A DNA stretch of 64,000 bases from Comamonas testosteroni ATCC 11996 (GCF_000241525.1 NZ_AHIL01000026.1:124001-188000), one strand, 5' to 3'. Positions 44,911 through 54,402 are shown, counted from the first letter of the stretch. Translations and numbers: made by a program. The notes: a model not told the origin generated them from the letters alone.

Positions 44911-45455
44911 GGCTGTTTTGCACCTTGAGCCTGTTTCGCCAGCGGAGACCAGTTGTTCTTGAAGTCCTTGACCCGGCTCAGGGCCATGCCGATGCGGCAG
45001 GCGGCCATGTCTTCGGCTTCATGGACATAGCCATTGGGCTGGCAGCGCCGGTCGCGCTGCCGTGTCCAGTCGTCCTGCTCGGTTTGCAGGGCCTGGGCGC
45101 TGGCTTGCGGCAACTGGCGCTGCAGGTACAGGTAGAGCACCTGCATGCCCCGTTCCAGGATCTGGGCCTGTTGCTCAAGGCAGGCAAGAGACAGTGGCTG
45201 ATCTGAGGGGCAGTGCAACGGGGCTGGTTCGTTGTCCTGGGCCGAGGCCACAGGCAGATGGGCAATCAGCAGGCTGCCGGCCGCCAGGGCGCACAGACGG
45301 GCCAGCCGCCGTGCAGGGCTGTGAAATGTGTTTGCGGCTGGGCGCAGGGGGAAGGAGCGTGACAATTCTTGAACGTACATGCCTGCCATCATCGGCAAAG
45401 CCGCACAGCGCAGCCCGGGCCTGACAAGAGGCAGGGCTGCACTGTCGGGTTTCAT
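44907..45455 (-). CDS. LprI-like DUF1311 protein, upstream copy
   Basis: A 182-residue exported protein with signal segment LARLCALAAGSLLIAHLPVASAQ. The mature domain carries LSLACLEQQAQILERGMQVL, then EQDDWTRQRDRRC (the DUF1311 W-x-R-x-x-x-C pattern) and AACRIGMALSRVKDF. The N-terminus before the signal is unusually long (about 45 residues), and internal ATGs such as 45380 may be the real start. It begins 7 bases after mmsA on the same strand and is coupled to the following DUF1311 gene. Confidence 0.75.
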   Translation of the reverse strand: MKPDSAALPLVRPGLRCAALPMMAGMYVQELSRSFPLRPAANTFHSPARRLARLCALAAGSLLIAHLPVASAQDNEPAPLHCPSDQPLSLACLEQQAQILERGMQVLYLYLQRQLPQASAQALQTEQDDWTRQRDRRCQPNGYVHEAEDMAACRIGMALSRVKDFKNNWSPLAKQAQGAKQP

Positions 45456-45462
45456 GGCCGGT

Positions 45463-46986
45463 TTACTTGAGGCTGATGGTGGTGTTCACGCCGTGGCTGG
45501 TGGTGCTGTCGTCGAACCAGCGTGCCGTGATGGTCTTGGTCTGGGTGTAGAACATGACCACCTGCTTGCCGTAGGGCCCCAGGTCACCCAGCTTGGAGGC
45601 ACGGCTGCCCGTGAACGAGAACAGCGGCACGGGCACGGGGATGGGCACATTGATGCCGACCTGACCCACATCGATCTCTTCCTGGAACTTGCGCGCGGCC
45701 GCACCCGATTGGGTGAAGATGGCCGTGCCGTTGCCATTGGGGTTGGCGTTGATGAACTCGATGGCCTGATCGATGTCCTCGGCTGCGACCAGGCACAGCA
45801 CGGGGCCGAAGACTTCCTGCTCGTAGATGCTCATGCCGGGCTTGACGCCGCTGAAGATGGTGGGGCCGACAAAATTGCCCTTGGCATAGCCGGCCACCTC
45901 GGGTTTGCGGCCATCGAGCTCCAGCGTGGCGCCGTCGGCCAGACCGCGCTCGATCAGGCCCTCGACACGCGATAGGGCCGCGCAGCTCACGAGCGGACCG
46001 ACATCGGTGCCGGGCTCGGTGCCGCCATTGACCTTGAGGGTCTTGGACTTGGCCACCAGGTCGGGAATCCAGTTGCGGGCCTCTCCCACCAGAACGGCCA
46101 CGGAGACCGCCATGCAGCGCTGGCCGGCCGCACCGAAGGCCGCGCCCAGCAGGGCGTTGAGTGACTGCTCCTTGTTGGCGTCGGGCATGACGATGGCGTG
46201 GTTCTTGGCGCCCATCATGCATTGAACGCGCTTGCCGTTGAGGCTGGCGCGGTTGTAGACATGGGTGCCGACCTTGGTCGAGCCCACAAAGCTGATGGCC
46301 TTGATATCGGGGTGGTCGCAGATGGCGTTGACCACGTCCTCGCCGCCGTGGATGACGTTGAGCACGCCAGGGGGCACGCCGGCTTCCAGTGCCAGCTCGG
46401 CCAGACGCATGGTGACGATGGGGTCCTGCTCGGAAGGCTTGAGGATGAAGGTATTGCCTGTGGCGATCGCCATGGGGAACATCCACAGCGGAATCATGGC
46501 CGGGAAGTTGAAGGGCGTGATGCCTGCACACACGCCCAGCGGCTGGTTCAGCGTATAGGTATCGACACCGTTGGCCACATTGTTGGCCAGCTCGCCCAGC
46601 TGCAGATTGCCGATGCTGGCCGCGTGCTCCACGACTTCCAGGCCGCGGAAGACATCGCCTTCGGCGTCGGGCAGGGTCTTGCCCTGTTCGGCCGTCAGCA
46701 GGGCGGCCAGTTCCTTCATGTTCTCGCGGATGAGCTGCTGCAGCTTCAGAAAGATGCGGGCGCGCGCGCCGATGGGCGTCTTTTTCCAGGTCTTGAACGC
46801 CTGCTTGGCATTGGCCACAGCGGCGTTGACCTCGTCGGGCGTGGCGAACGGAACGCGCGCCAGCACTTCCTGCGTCGCAGGGTTGACCACATCGCGCCAC
46901 TGGGTGGTTTTGGATTCGACCATCTGCCCGTTGATGAGCAGCTTGACCGTGGGCGCCAGAACCTTGGCGGAAGTCGGTGCGTTCAT
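45463..46986 (-). CDS. mmsA: CoA-acylating methylmalonate-semialdehyde dehydrogenase
   Basis: A 507-residue aldehyde dehydrogenase that converts methylmalonate semialdehyde plus CoA and NAD to propionyl-CoA and CO2. Catalytic Cys291 lies in GQRCMAVSV. Where ordinary aldehyde dehydrogenases have the general-base Glu, this protein reads [12 protein letters not shown], the hallmark of the CoA-acylating MmsA group. Other blocks are [20 protein letters not shown] and EVFGPVLCL. The ATG at 46986 has GGAGA upstream. First gene of the minus-strand valine-degradation cluster. Confidence 0.96.
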   Translation of the reverse strand: MNAPTSAKVLAPTVKLLINGQMVESKTTQWRDVVNPATQEVLARVPFATPDEVNAAVANAKQAFKTWKKTPIGARARIFLKLQQLIRENMKELAALLTAEQGKTLPDAEGDVFRGLEVVEHAASIGNLQLGELANNVANGVDTYTLNQPLGVCAGITPFNFPAMIPLWMFPMAIATGNTFILKPSEQDPIVTMRLAELALEAGVPPGVLNVIHGGEDVVNAICDHPDIKAISFVGSTKVGTHVYNRASLNGKRVQCMMGAKNHAIVMPDANKEQSLNALLGAAFGAAGQRCMAVSVAVLVGEARNWIPDLVAKSKTLKVNGGTEPGTDVGPLVSCAALSRVEGLIERGLADGATLELDGRKPEVAGYAKGNFVGPTIFSGVKPGMSIYEQEVFGPVLCLVAAEDIDQAIEFINANPNGNGTAIFTQSGAAARKFQEEIDVGQVGINVPIPVPVPLFSFTGSRASKLGDLGPYGKQVVMFYTQTKTITARWFDDSTTSHGVNTTISLK

Positions 46987-47157
46987 GAGGTGTCTCCGTT
47001 GGTGAATTCGTTCCTCATGGTATGTGTGCGGATTTGCCGTAGCAATAGCAAACACTGCACATAGGGTGTGCAAATGTGCACAAGTGGATGCTATGTCTGC
47101 CAGTGCCTTGGAGCTTGTCGTGCACGCATGGCTGCAGTACCTGCGGCGGCAAAATGC

Positions 47158-47181
47158 AAAAGGGCCCACTCGGGCCCTTTT
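47158..47181. terminator. intrinsic terminator between mmsA upstream region and a secreted-protein gene
   Basis: A 10-bp perfect stem (AAAAGGGCCC / GGGCCCTTTT) with an ACTC loop, 17 bases past the stop of the minus-strand gene at 47199. Confidence 0.85.
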
Positions 47182-47198
47182 GCCGTTCTCAGGTGCTC

Positions 47199-47867
47199 TC
47201 AGAGCTCGCTGAACATCTCGTCAAAGGCTTCGCTCGCGAAGTCATTGCGCCAGGCCTTGTCCTTGTCCTTGGGCACCATGCCCAGGGAAAGTACGCCCTC
47301 GTAGTTGTAGCTGGCGGGGGCTGAGTATGCAGCTTGCAGCTTCTTGAGTTCGCCCTGTACCTGGTCCAGGCTGAGCTTGTTGCGCACCATGCGTTGAATG
47401 CCCTCGGCCCAGGTCTCGGGGGTCTTGACCAGCTGGCAGGTGAACTTCACCTCGGTATTGAGCACGCCATGCTTGTCGAGCTTGGGCTTGGTGGCCGATA
47501 CAGTCTTGCACTGCGATTGCTGACGCGCCTTTTGCACCGTGCTCATCAGGCTTTCCACGGGCGCACGCAGGGCGTTGCGCTGCGCCTCGGGGAACAGAGG
47601 CAGGGCCACGTCGGTGACTTCACGCGGGAAGTCCTTGTCGGCTTGCTTGAGTTCGGCGGCGTTGGCGTAGTCCGCGCTGCGGCCCGAGCGCAGGCGGTCC
47701 GGGCGCAGGTAGTCATTGAGCTGGCTGATGGCTTGCTCGTCGTGATTGACCAGAGTGCGGATGTATAGCTCGGCAGCAGCAATGGGCGAAGGGGGCTCGG
47801 CTGCCTGCGAAGCTGCGGCCAGCGGAAGCAGCAGAAAAGCGATGGCAGTCTTGATGGAATTGTTCAT
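47199..47867 (-). CDS. hypothetical secreted protein, 222 aa
   Basis: A periplasmic-looking protein starting [20 protein letters not shown] with cleavage near SQAAE. The mature part is helical and charged ([38 protein letters not shown]) with two Cys residues ([12 protein letters not shown] and [14 protein letters not shown]) that could form a disulfide. No family is recognised. An earlier in-frame ATG at 47909 would bury the signal, so 47867 is used. Monocistronic, with its own terminator. Confidence 0.72.
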   Translation of the reverse strand: MNNSIKTAIAFLLLPLAAASQAAEPPSPIAAAELYIRTLVNHDEQAISQLNDYLRPDRLRSGRSADYANAAELKQADKDFPREVTDVALPLFPEAQRNALRAPVESLMSTVQKARQQSQCKTVSATKPKLDKHGVLNTEVKFTCQLVKTPETWAEGIQRMVRNKLSLDQVQGELKKLQAAYSAPASYNYEGVLSLGMVPKDKDKAWRNDFASEAFDEMFSEL

Positions 47868-48248
47868 CTTTTTATAACGATTTGAAGGGGCTGAATCACG
47901 TGGAGTCACGTGAAAACAGCAAGGAGCCCTGGCAGACAGACGGCGCTGCGGCTTGGGCGGGAAGCTGCCGCATAGCCCTGACGCTTATCAGCGGGGGCTC
48001 ATGGCATGCGGGCGTTCTAGAGGTGGGATGGAAATCCGCAGAAACGCCTCGCAATAAGTGTAACCCCGGGTCACGGTCGTTTTTGCACGCCTTGGCAGCT
48101 CCGCTGTCTTCGTGCAACGCCTCTTGATCTGGATCGCAGAGGGGCGTCGCGCCAATGAAAAAAGCCCCGGGCAGCCTGTGCTGACGGGGCTTTGACGGCT
48201 GCAGGCGCATGCCTGTGCCGTGATCTTTTTGATGGCCGAAGGCGGCTC
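47868..48248. other. intergenic region with the Bug gene terminator
   Basis: 381 bases. It contains the terminator hairpin at 48158-48193 and the promoter region of the secreted-protein gene. No gene is seen. Confidence 0.5.
48158..48193 (-). terminator. terminator of the gentisate operon
   Basis: Stem AAAGCCCCG / CGGGGCTTT with a 15-base loop. On the minus strand it is followed by TTTCATTGG. It lies about 55 bases after the last gene (Bug protein) of the operon. Confidence 0.7.
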
Positions 48249-49277
48249 TCAATCCAGGCTGATCTGTGCTTTTTCAATCAGCAGCTTGTATTGCTCGGAC
48301 TTCTTTTTGGCGAATTGCTGCATCTCGGGCACGGTGAAGCTCATGGGCTGGAAGGCGAAGGTAGAGAACTTCTCTTTGACCTGCGGGTCCTGCAGCACGG
48401 CCACCACATCGCTGCGGATCTTGTCGCGCACGGCGGCGTCCACGCCCTTGGGGCTGAGCAGGGAGACAAAGGAGTTCACATCCAGCTCGGCAGGGCCGCC
48501 GGCTTCGGCGACCGTCGGCACGTCGGGCATTTGCGCAATGCGCTTGGGTGCGGCCACGGCCAGATAGCGGATCTTGCCGCTTTTGTAGATGCCCTGGCTG
48601 GAGGGCAGGCTGGCAAAGCTCCAGGTCGGGTCGCCATTGGCGACCGAGGTGAACAGCTGGCTGACCTCGCGGTAAGGCACATGTGTCATCTTGCTGCCGG
48701 TCAGATAGTCCAGCCATTCTCCGCCCAGGTGGCCGGGGCTGCCCACGCCCCAGGAGCCGTAGCTGATCTTGCCGGGTTCGGCCTTGGCGGACTTGATCAG
48801 ATCGCCCATGTTCTTCCAGGGCGAGTTCGTGGGTACGGCGACAAAGAAAGGAGTCAGGAACAGTGGCGCAACGGGATCGAAGTGGCTCAGCGTGTTGAAG
48901 TTCTTGTTCTTGTAGAGATAGGGCAGGGCCGAGATATGTTCGCTGTCCAGCTGCAGCAGGGTATAGCCGTCGGGCTTGGCACGGCGCGCGTACTCGATGG
49001 CGACAAATCCGCCGCCACCGGGGCGGTTGTCCACGGTCACGCCCTGCCTCCAGCGCTGGGCCAGCTTTTCGCCCACGATGCGCAGCACGGCATCGGGGCC
49101 GCTGCCCACGGCAAAGGCCGTGACCACGGTCACGGGACGGTTGGGATAGCTGGAGGCATCACCCTGGGCCAGCGCCTGGCTGGCTGCGACCAGCAGCGCG
49201 GCTGCGGAAACTATTGTTTTAATAGCTGTTCTCTTGGGTATGTATTGGCTTTGGTGCTGATTTTGCTCGTATTTCAC
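48249..49277 (-). CDS. Bug-family (TctC) periplasmic solute-binding protein of the gentisate operon
   Basis: A 342-residue binding protein of the Bug family. Blocks are SYPNRPVTVVTAFAVGSGPD, VTVDNRPGGGGFVAIEYA, AKPDGYTLLQLDSEHISALPY, ISYGSWGVGSPGHLGGEWL, VPYREVSQLFTSVANG and IRYLAVAAPKRIAQMPDVPT. It starts with a GTG at 49277 (GGAGAC upstream). The signal peptide core is TIVSAAALLVAASQALAQ. Codons about 4-20 coincide, on the opposite strand, with a copy of the 50-base ATAGC repeat (49217-49266), so the signal's polar start may derive from that repeat. Last gene of the gentisate operon; the ligand could be a gentisate precursor. Confidence 0.9.
   Translation of the reverse strand: MKYEQNQHQSQYIPKRTAIKTIVSAAALLVAASQALAQGDASSYPNRPVTVVTAFAVGSGPDAVLRIVGEKLAQRWRQGVTVDNRPGGGGFVAIEYARRAKPDGYTLLQLDSEHISALPYLYKNKNFNTLSHFDPVAPLFLTPFFVAVPTNSPWKNMGDLIKSAKAEPGKISYGSWGVGSPGHLGGEWLDYLTGSKMTHVPYREVSQLFTSVANGDPTWSFASLPSSQGIYKSGKIRYLAVAAPKRIAQMPDVPTVAEAGGPAELDVNSFVSLLSPKGVDAAVRDKIRSDVVAVLQDPQVKEKFSTFAFQPMSFTVPEMQQFAKKKSEQYKLLIEKAQISLD
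49217..49266 (+). repeat. ATAGC-type repeat inside the start of the Bug gene
   Basis: TTTTAATAGCTGTTCTCTTG ... GGTGCTGATTTTGC matches the 50-base element at 35704-35753 in length and at both ends. It lies inside the coding start of the Bug gene at 48249-49277. Confidence 0.7.
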
Positions 49278-49359
49278 AGTTTGTCTCCGGTGGATATTTT
49301 TTAGGGACTGCAGAGCGTTGGTGGGCAGCCGCGTCTGGGCGCGGCCGCACGGGAAGGGT

Positions 49360-50004
49360 CTATTGCGGAGCGTCGGGCTGGGCCAGAGGTGCTGCCTGGG
49401 CAAAGGCGGGCAGGGCGCTGCATGCTGCATCAACGGCGCCGATCAGCGGCCAGCGGGCCAGATCCACGCCAAAGCGGCGTGCGCTCTCGACCTGCGGAAT
49501 CAGATAGACATCGGCAAGGCTTGGTGCATGGCCAAAGCAGAAGTGCCCGCGTGTGTCGTCCTGTGCCAGCAAGGCTTCAATGGCGTCGAAGCCGGCCGTG
49601 ATCCAGGTGGCGCACCAGGCGTTGATGGCGGCCTCGTCGGCGCCGAACTGCTGGCGCAGGGTTTGCAGGATGCGGCGGTTGTTGATGGGGTGCACATCAC
49701 AGCCCACGATGGCCGCCATGGCGCGCACATGGGCGCGGGCCTCGGGGTCGGCCGGCAGCAGTGCAGGCGTGGGGTAGCGCTCTTCCAGCCATTCGATGAT
49801 GGCCGGCGACTGGATCAGCGTCTCTCCGCTGTCCAGCGTCAGCGCGGGCACCAGGCCTTGCGGGTTGATGCGCTTGAATGGCGCCTCGGCCTGCTCGTCC
49901 ACGCGCAGATCGACAGGGAGATAGTCGGGCGTGAGGCCCTTGAGATTGAGGGCGATGCGCAGACGGTGTGAGGTGCCGCTGCGAAAAAAACTATAGAGCT
50001 TCAT
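49360..50004 (-). CDS. maleylpyruvate (maleylacetoacetate) isomerase
   Basis: A 214-residue zeta-class glutathione transferase. The N-terminal thioredoxin-like domain begins MKLYSFFRSGTSHRLRIALN, where SGTSHRLR corresponds to the glutathione/active-site SSCSxRVR-type motif. QGLVPALTLDSGETLIQSPAIIEWLEERYP is the cis-Pro and gamma-Glu/Ser region. The helical domain has GHAPSLADVYLIPQV. Next to gentisate dioxygenase it most likely isomerises maleylpyruvate to fumarylpyruvate with glutathione (NagL-like) rather than maleylacetoacetate. It lies 12 bases after the fumarylpyruvate hydrolase gene. Confidence 0.92.
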   Translation of the reverse strand: MKLYSFFRSGTSHRLRIALNLKGLTPDYLPVDLRVDEQAEAPFKRINPQGLVPALTLDSGETLIQSPAIIEWLEERYPTPALLPADPEARAHVRAMAAIVGCDVHPINNRRILQTLRQQFGADEAAINAWCATWITAGFDAIEALLAQDDTRGHFCFGHAPSLADVYLIPQVESARRFGVDLARWPLIGAVDAACSALPAFAQAAPLAQPDAPQ

Positions 50005-50016
50005 GGTCTGCGCGCC

Positions 50017-50736
50017 TTACTCGGGTTGGCCCACACACAGGGCAATGTCGCCAACGCCTTCCACGCGGCCTGTGATCCGGTCGCCGGGCAGCACGGCACC
50101 CACGCCCTCGGGTGTGCCTGTGTAGATCAGATCACCGGGTTGCAGGTGATAGAACAGGGACAGGTCGGCAATGATTTCGCGGATGTTCCAGATCAGCTTG
50201 TTCACATCGGACTGCTGTTTGACCTGACCGTTGACGCTCAGCTCGATGAGGCCGGACTCGATCACCTGGCCGGCCATGGGCACGATGTAGCTGGCGACGG
50301 AGGACTGCTCCACATCCTTGCCCAGATCCCAAGGGCGGCCCTTGTCGCGTGCCACCAGTTGCAGGTCGCGGCGCGTCATGTCGAGGCCGCAGGCATAGCC
50401 GTAGATATGTTCATGGGCCTGGCTGGCAGGAATGCGAAAGCCCGGTTTGCCGATGGCCACGACCAGCTCCATCTCGAAGTGGTAGTTGCTGGTTTCGGGG
50501 GGGTAGGTCACGGTGGCACCCGATTCGGTCAGCGTCTGCGGGGCCTTGGTGAAATAGAAGGGGCGCTCTGTGCTTTTGTCCACGGGGCGGCCCATCTCCA
50601 GCGCATGGGCGTGGTAGTTGCGGCCCACGAAGAACAGGCGATTGACGGGCAGGCGTTGCTCGCTGCCGCGCACGGGCAGAGATTTCACGGAGGGCGGGGC
50701 CCAGAGATAGTTGTCGTTGTAGTTGGCTTGGGTCAT
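50017..50736 (-). CDS. fumarylpyruvate hydrolase (FAH family)
   Basis: A 239-residue enzyme of the fumarylacetoacetate hydrolase superfamily, NagK-like. It splits fumarylpyruvate to fumarate and pyruvate. Blocks: [27 protein letters not shown], the metal site [11 protein letters not shown] with two Glu, [25 protein letters not shown] (in parts) and [19 protein letters not shown]. The ATG at 50736 is chosen because homology begins there; the frame continues upstream into unrelated sequence. Second gene of the gentisate operon, 150 bases after the dioxygenase. Confidence 0.93.
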   Translation of the reverse strand: MTQANYNDNYLWAPPSVKSLPVRGSEQRLPVNRLFFVGRNYHAHALEMGRPVDKSTERPFYFTKAPQTLTESGATVTYPPETSNYHFEMELVVAIGKPGFRIPASQAHEHIYGYACGLDMTRRDLQLVARDKGRPWDLGKDVEQSSVASYIVPMAGQVIESGLIELSVNGQVKQQSDVNKLIWNIREIIADLSLFYHLQPGDLIYTGTPEGVGAVLPGDRITGRVEGVGDIALCVGQPE

Positions 50737-50886
50737 ATGTGATTTCTGATGGGTATCGGTGACTAGGGTGACTGGGTGCTTGAAAAGACGCGTTCTATGT
50801 GTGAGACAGCCAGCAAGGGCCTGGGCGGTGCCTCCGCCCCGCAGCAAAGGCTGTCGTTCCCCTTGAGGGAGAAGACGCGAAGCGGC

Positions 50887-52014
50887 TCAGGGGGTCTCCA
50901 CCCTGTACGCGTGGACGGCCTCGAAAATCGGCGTGTCGGCAAAGCGGAACAGATCCAGCTGCGGTTGGTCGGCATCGCATTGCGCGCTGAACAGCTGCCA
51001 GGAAGGCACGACAAACATGTCGCCGCGCCGCACCTGCCACTGGCGCTCGCCTACGGTCACCGTGCCCTGGCCGTCGAAGACCTGGAAGACGGCAGAGCCC
51101 ACTTCGCGCTTAGGCAGGGTGCTGGCGCCGCGGGTCACGCGGTGCATTTCGCAGCGAATGGTGGGCAGCACATCGCGGCCATTGCAGGGATTGGTGTAGC
51201 GCACGGCGGCATGGCCGGGGCTGACCGTGGCGGCGCAGCCTTCGGCTTCCAGCGCCAGTTGCTCGGTCAGCGCGCGGTCGGTGTCCACCCAGCGGTAGGC
51301 CAGCAAAGGCGTGCTCGGGCTGTCCTGCAGATGAGCGACAGGGCGCAATCCGGGGTGAGCCCAGAGGCGCTCGGAGCGCGAGAACTCGGGCGTGGCACGC
51401 TCCTGAGGATCCAGATGCAGGCGGCCATGTTCGAAGAACTGGGATTCGGTGTAGTAGGCAAACGGAATATCCAGCCCGTCTATCCAGGCCATGGGCTGGC
51501 TGGCCGCATTGTGGTGGGCGTGCCAGTTCCAGCCGCCCTGAGGCAGAAAATCGCCGCGCGACATGCGGATCGAGTCGCCGTTGACCACGGTCCAAACGCC
51601 TTCGCCTTCGACCACAAAGCGGAAGGCATGCTGGGTGTGACGGTGCTCGGGCGCATCTTCGCCGGGCATCAGGTACTGGATGGCAGCCCATAGCGTGGGC
51701 GTGGCAAACGGGCGCCCACCCAGCGCCGGATTGGCCAGGGCAATCGCGCGGCGCTCGCCGCCCCGGCCCACGGGGACGATGCGGCCGGCTTCATCTGCGA
51801 GTTTGAGCAGATTGTCCCAGCGCCACAGATGCGCGGCGGCCTGGCTTTTGGGATGGGCAGGCATCAGGCCGCCGATTTCCGTCCACAGCGGCACCAGCAT
51901 TTCCTGCTCGAAACCCCGGTACAGCTGCGCAAGTGCTGCTGTGGGTTCGGGTTGGCCGGGGGCGTCGCGGGCCGTGAGCTTGACCGGTGAAGGCTGGGCT
52001 TGCGCAAGGCTCAT
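50887..52014 (-). CDS. gentisate 1,2-dioxygenase
   Basis: A 375-residue bicupin ring-cleavage enzyme that opens gentisate to maleylpyruvate with ferrous iron. The N-terminal cupin carries the metal histidines in PEHRHTQHAFRFVVEG (His124, His126) and GWNWHAHHN (His165). The C-terminal cupin has VFQVFDGQGTVTVGERQW and GDMFVVPSWQLFSAQ. The helical start LAQLYRGFEQEMLVPLWTEIGGLMP is typical. The ATG at 52014 has AAGGAAAGAGA upstream. First gene of the operon gentisate dioxygenase, hydrolase, isomerase, Bug protein, and divergent from a MarR gene. Confidence 0.95.
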   Translation of the reverse strand: MSLAQAQPSPVKLTARDAPGQPEPTAALAQLYRGFEQEMLVPLWTEIGGLMPAHPKSQAAAHLWRWDNLLKLADEAGRIVPVGRGGERRAIALANPALGGRPFATPTLWAAIQYLMPGEDAPEHRHTQHAFRFVVEGEGVWTVVNGDSIRMSRGDFLPQGGWNWHAHHNAASQPMAWIDGLDIPFAYYTESQFFEHGRLHLDPQERATPEFSRSERLWAHPGLRPVAHLQDSPSTPLLAYRWVDTDRALTEQLALEAEGCAATVSPGHAAVRYTNPCNGRDVLPTIRCEMHRVTRGASTLPKREVGSAVFQVFDGQGTVTVGERQWQVRRGDMFVVPSWQLFSAQCDADQPQLDLFRFADTPIFEAVHAYRVETP

Positions 52015-52128
52015 GGTTGTCTCTTTCCTTGGTATTAGCTTGGCAGTGCGTTGCTGCCTTGCGTCTGGTTCTGACGGCCTTGAGATGGGCCAGGAGGGGC
52101 TGTGAATCAAATAAACAGCACACTGATG

Positions 52129-52139
52129 ATTAGCATAAT
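52129..52139. promoter_or_regulatory. inverted repeat in the gentisate / MarR divergent promoter region
   Basis: ATTA-GCA-TAAT, an AT-rich palindrome in an otherwise GC-rich 270-base divergent region. MarR proteins bind short palindromes of this kind, so it is a candidate operator. It is only four bases per arm, so the call is weak. Confidence 0.35.
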
Positions 52140-52285
52140 GTTGATCTGTGTCAGCGATGATTGGGTTAAACCCGGTAGCAGGCTTAGCGCGAATCGGGGC
52201 GGCAGTCGTGCGAATATCGGGGTCTTTCAGTCATGGCCCTTCAACTGCCGCGCGGCAGGGCGGGCCCGGCGTCGGCCCTCAAGAC

Positions 52286-52834
52286 ATGCAATACCAACCC
52301 GCAGAACTAGAAAACTATCCCGGCTATCACATCCGCAGGCTGCAGCAGATCGCCGTGGCCGTGTTCATGGAAGAAACCGAGGAATTTGGCGTGACGCCCG
52401 TGCAGTACGCGGCCCTGTCGGCCGTGCTGCGCCAGCCGGGCATCGACCAGCGCACGCTGGCACGCAATATCGGTTTTGACACTTCCACCATCGGCAGCGT
52501 GATCGACCGACTGGAAGCACGCGGCCTGATGGCTCGCAACGCCAGCCCTGCGGACCGACGCGTGCGTTTGCTGAGCCTGACCGAAGAGGGGCGCGATCTG
52601 CTGGTCGCTGCCGAGCCTTCGGTGCTGCGCGCCCAGCGCCGCATGCTGGAGCCTCTTGCCGACGACAAACGGGCACAGTTCATGGAAATGCTGTCGCTGC
52701 TGATCCATGAGAACGACGAGTTCGCGCGAGCCCCGAGTGCGGTGGCCCAGCGCAGTGCCGAGCGCAAGCGCAGTGCTGCCGTCAAGGCGGTCAAGGGCCT
52801 CACGGGCAAGGTGCAGGGCAGCGTGAACGACTGA
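52286..52834 (+). CDS. MarR-family transcriptional regulator
   Basis: A 182-residue winged-helix regulator. It starts MQYQPAELENYPGYHIRRLQQ and has the MarR DNA-binding core GIDQRTLARNIGFDTSTIGSVIDRLEARGLMARNASPADRRVRLLSLTEEG (seen as consecutive helix, recognition helix and wing). A basic tail (QRSAERKRSAAVKAVKG) extends the usual length by about 25 residues. It is divergent from the gentisate dioxygenase gene and probably represses that operon until an aromatic acid binds. The ATG at 52286 is used; an upstream in-frame GTG at 52148 adds residues without homology. Confidence 0.92.
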   Translation: MQYQPAELENYPGYHIRRLQQIAVAVFMEETEEFGVTPVQYAALSAVLRQPGIDQRTLARNIGFDTSTIGSVIDRLEARGLMARNASPADRRVRLLSLTEEGRDLLVAAEPSVLRAQRRMLEPLADDKRAQFMEMLSLLIHENDEFARAPSAVAQRSAERKRSAAVKAVKGLTGKVQGSVND

Positions 52835-52863
52835 ACCACGAACCGCGACCGCAAGGAAAGACA

Positions 52864-53766
52864 TTGGACTGGGACCATCTGCGTTTTTTTGGTGAGCTGG
52901 CGCGCAGCGGCAGCATGGCGGCGGCTGCACGGCGCATGGGGGTCGAGCACACCACGGTGTCGCGGCGCATTCAGGCGCTGGAAAAGCAGCTAGGTGCCGT
53001 ACTGTTCGCACGCGAAGGCGGGCAGTGGCGGCTGACCGAGGCCGGGCGCCAGTTGCAGGAAGTGACCAACACCATGCAAAGCGCGGTGGACGGGCTGGAG
53101 CGAGGCCCCCTGGCGCATGCAGCGACCGCCGAGGGGCTGGCCGGGCTGGTGCGGGTGGGGGCAACCGAAGGCTTTGGCACGCAGATGCTGGCCTCCGAGC
53201 TCGCCAGGCTCACGCTGCGCTATCCGCTACTCAGCGTGGATCTGCTGGCGCTGCCGCGCATGCTCCATCTGTCCAGCCGCGAGGCCGATATCGTCATCTC
53301 GCTGGAGCGGCCCAAACGCGGCTCGGTTGTTGTCACCAAGCTGACCGACTACCGGCTCTATCTGTACGGTCAGCGTGAATATCTGGCGCGAAAGCCATTG
53401 GTGGCAAGAACCGAGGATCTGCGCCATCACAGCTTTGTGCACTATGTGGACGATCTGCTGTTCACTCGCGAGCTGCAGTTGCTGGATACCTTGCACCGGC
53501 CTGAGCGTTTTGCGCTGCGCAGCACCAGCATCACCGCGCAATACGAGGCCGTGCGTGCCGGCGCCGGTCTGGCCGTGCTGCCGGCATTTGTGGCCGACAA
53601 GGATCCGATACTGAGTCGCGTGCTGCCCGAGCAGGCGTGCTTTACGCGCACCTTCTGGATGAGCATGCCGGTGGAGTCGCGCCAGATTCCGCGCATTGCC
53701 ACGACCTGGAGCTTTCTGCGCGATGCCGTGCAAGGCATGCAGAAGCTGCTGTTGCCGGATGCATGA
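52864..53766 (+). CDS. LysR-type transcriptional regulator next to the gentisate operon
   Basis: A 300-residue LysR regulator starting with TTG at 52864 (MDWDHLRFFGELARSGSMAA), with AAGGAAAG 4 bases upstream. The DNA-binding part contains MGVEHTTVSRRIQALEKQLG. The effector domain has LVRVGATEGFGTQMLASELARL and RAGAGLAVLPAFVADKD. The VEHTTVSRRI pattern is that of the group resembling GcvA/AmpR-like single-target regulators. It lies 29 bases after the MarR gene and is probably co-transcribed, giving two regulators for one catabolic locus. Confidence 0.92.
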   Translation: MDWDHLRFFGELARSGSMAAAARRMGVEHTTVSRRIQALEKQLGAVLFAREGGQWRLTEAGRQLQEVTNTMQSAVDGLERGPLAHAATAEGLAGLVRVGATEGFGTQMLASELARLTLRYPLLSVDLLALPRMLHLSSREADIVISLERPKRGSVVVTKLTDYRLYLYGQREYLARKPLVARTEDLRHHSFVHYVDDLLFTRELQLLDTLHRPERFALRSTSITAQYEAVRAGAGLAVLPAFVADKDPILSRVLPEQACFTRTFWMSMPVESRQIPRIATTWSFLRDAVQGMQKLLLPDA

Positions 53767-54081
53767 TTTTTGATGGCGTCCTGCTCTGTATGGGGCGGTC
53801 CGACTTCTGATTTGACCCTGCATCCATGCGCTGCAGGGAGGCTGATCTGCGCTGCCAGACCAAGTTGGGCGCTAGTCAAGAAAAGCGCTGAGCGCCGATG
53901 GACGCAGCCGCCACCGCCTTGATAGCTTGATAGCAGTGCAGATTGCATGCATATACTGCTCCGTCCGGAGGACTCGGAGCCTGCGGCCAGTCCAGGCCCG
54001 ACGGGTATCGGCCGCGCGCAGCGCGATGACCAAAGCGTATGGCTGCCTGTCTCCTTGCGCCGATTTTTAAGAAAGCAAAGC
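53767..54081. other. intergenic region upstream of the YbjQ-family gene
   Basis: 315 bases with a tandem GATAGCTTGATAGCAG near 53920. An in-frame upstream extension of the YbjQ gene exists but is not homologous. No other feature seen. Confidence 0.45.
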
Positions 54082-54402
54082 ATGATCGTCACAACCACTC
54101 CCTCCGTCGAAGGCAAGCGCATCACCCGTTATTGCGGTGTGGTGGCGGGTGAGGCCATTCTGGGTGCCAATGTGTTCAAGGACTTCTTTGCCGGTATCCG
54201 TGACATTGTGGGCGGGCGTTCTGGAACCTACGAGCGCGAGCTGCAAAGAGCGCGTGAAATTGCCCTCAAGGAACTGGAGCAGCGCGCTGCCGAGGCAGGA
54301 GCCAATGCAGTGGTCGGTGTGGACCTCGATTTCGAGGTGCTGGGCCAGGGCAACGGCATGCTCATGGTCTCGGCCAGCGGCACGGCCGTCGTCGTGGAAT
54401 AG
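54082..54402 (+). CDS. YbjQ/UPF0145-family protein
   Basis: A 106-residue protein of the YbjQ family (UPF0145, also called heavy-metal-binding domain). It forms a pentameric beta/alpha ring in known structures. Blocks are [75 protein letters not shown] (in parts) and [14 protein letters not shown]. Biochemical role unknown. The ATG at 54082 is the conserved start. Single gene. Confidence 0.92.
   Translation: MIVTTTPSVEGKRITRYCGVVAGEAILGANVFKDFFAGIRDIVGGRSGTYERELQRAREIALKELEQRAAEAGANAVVGVDLDFEVLGQGNGMLMVSASGTAVVVE

Noticed and set aside
52336-53164. minus-strand frame across the MarR and LysR genes
   Set aside because: It overlaps two well-supported regulators in antisense and has Ala/Arg/Pro-rich filler composition.
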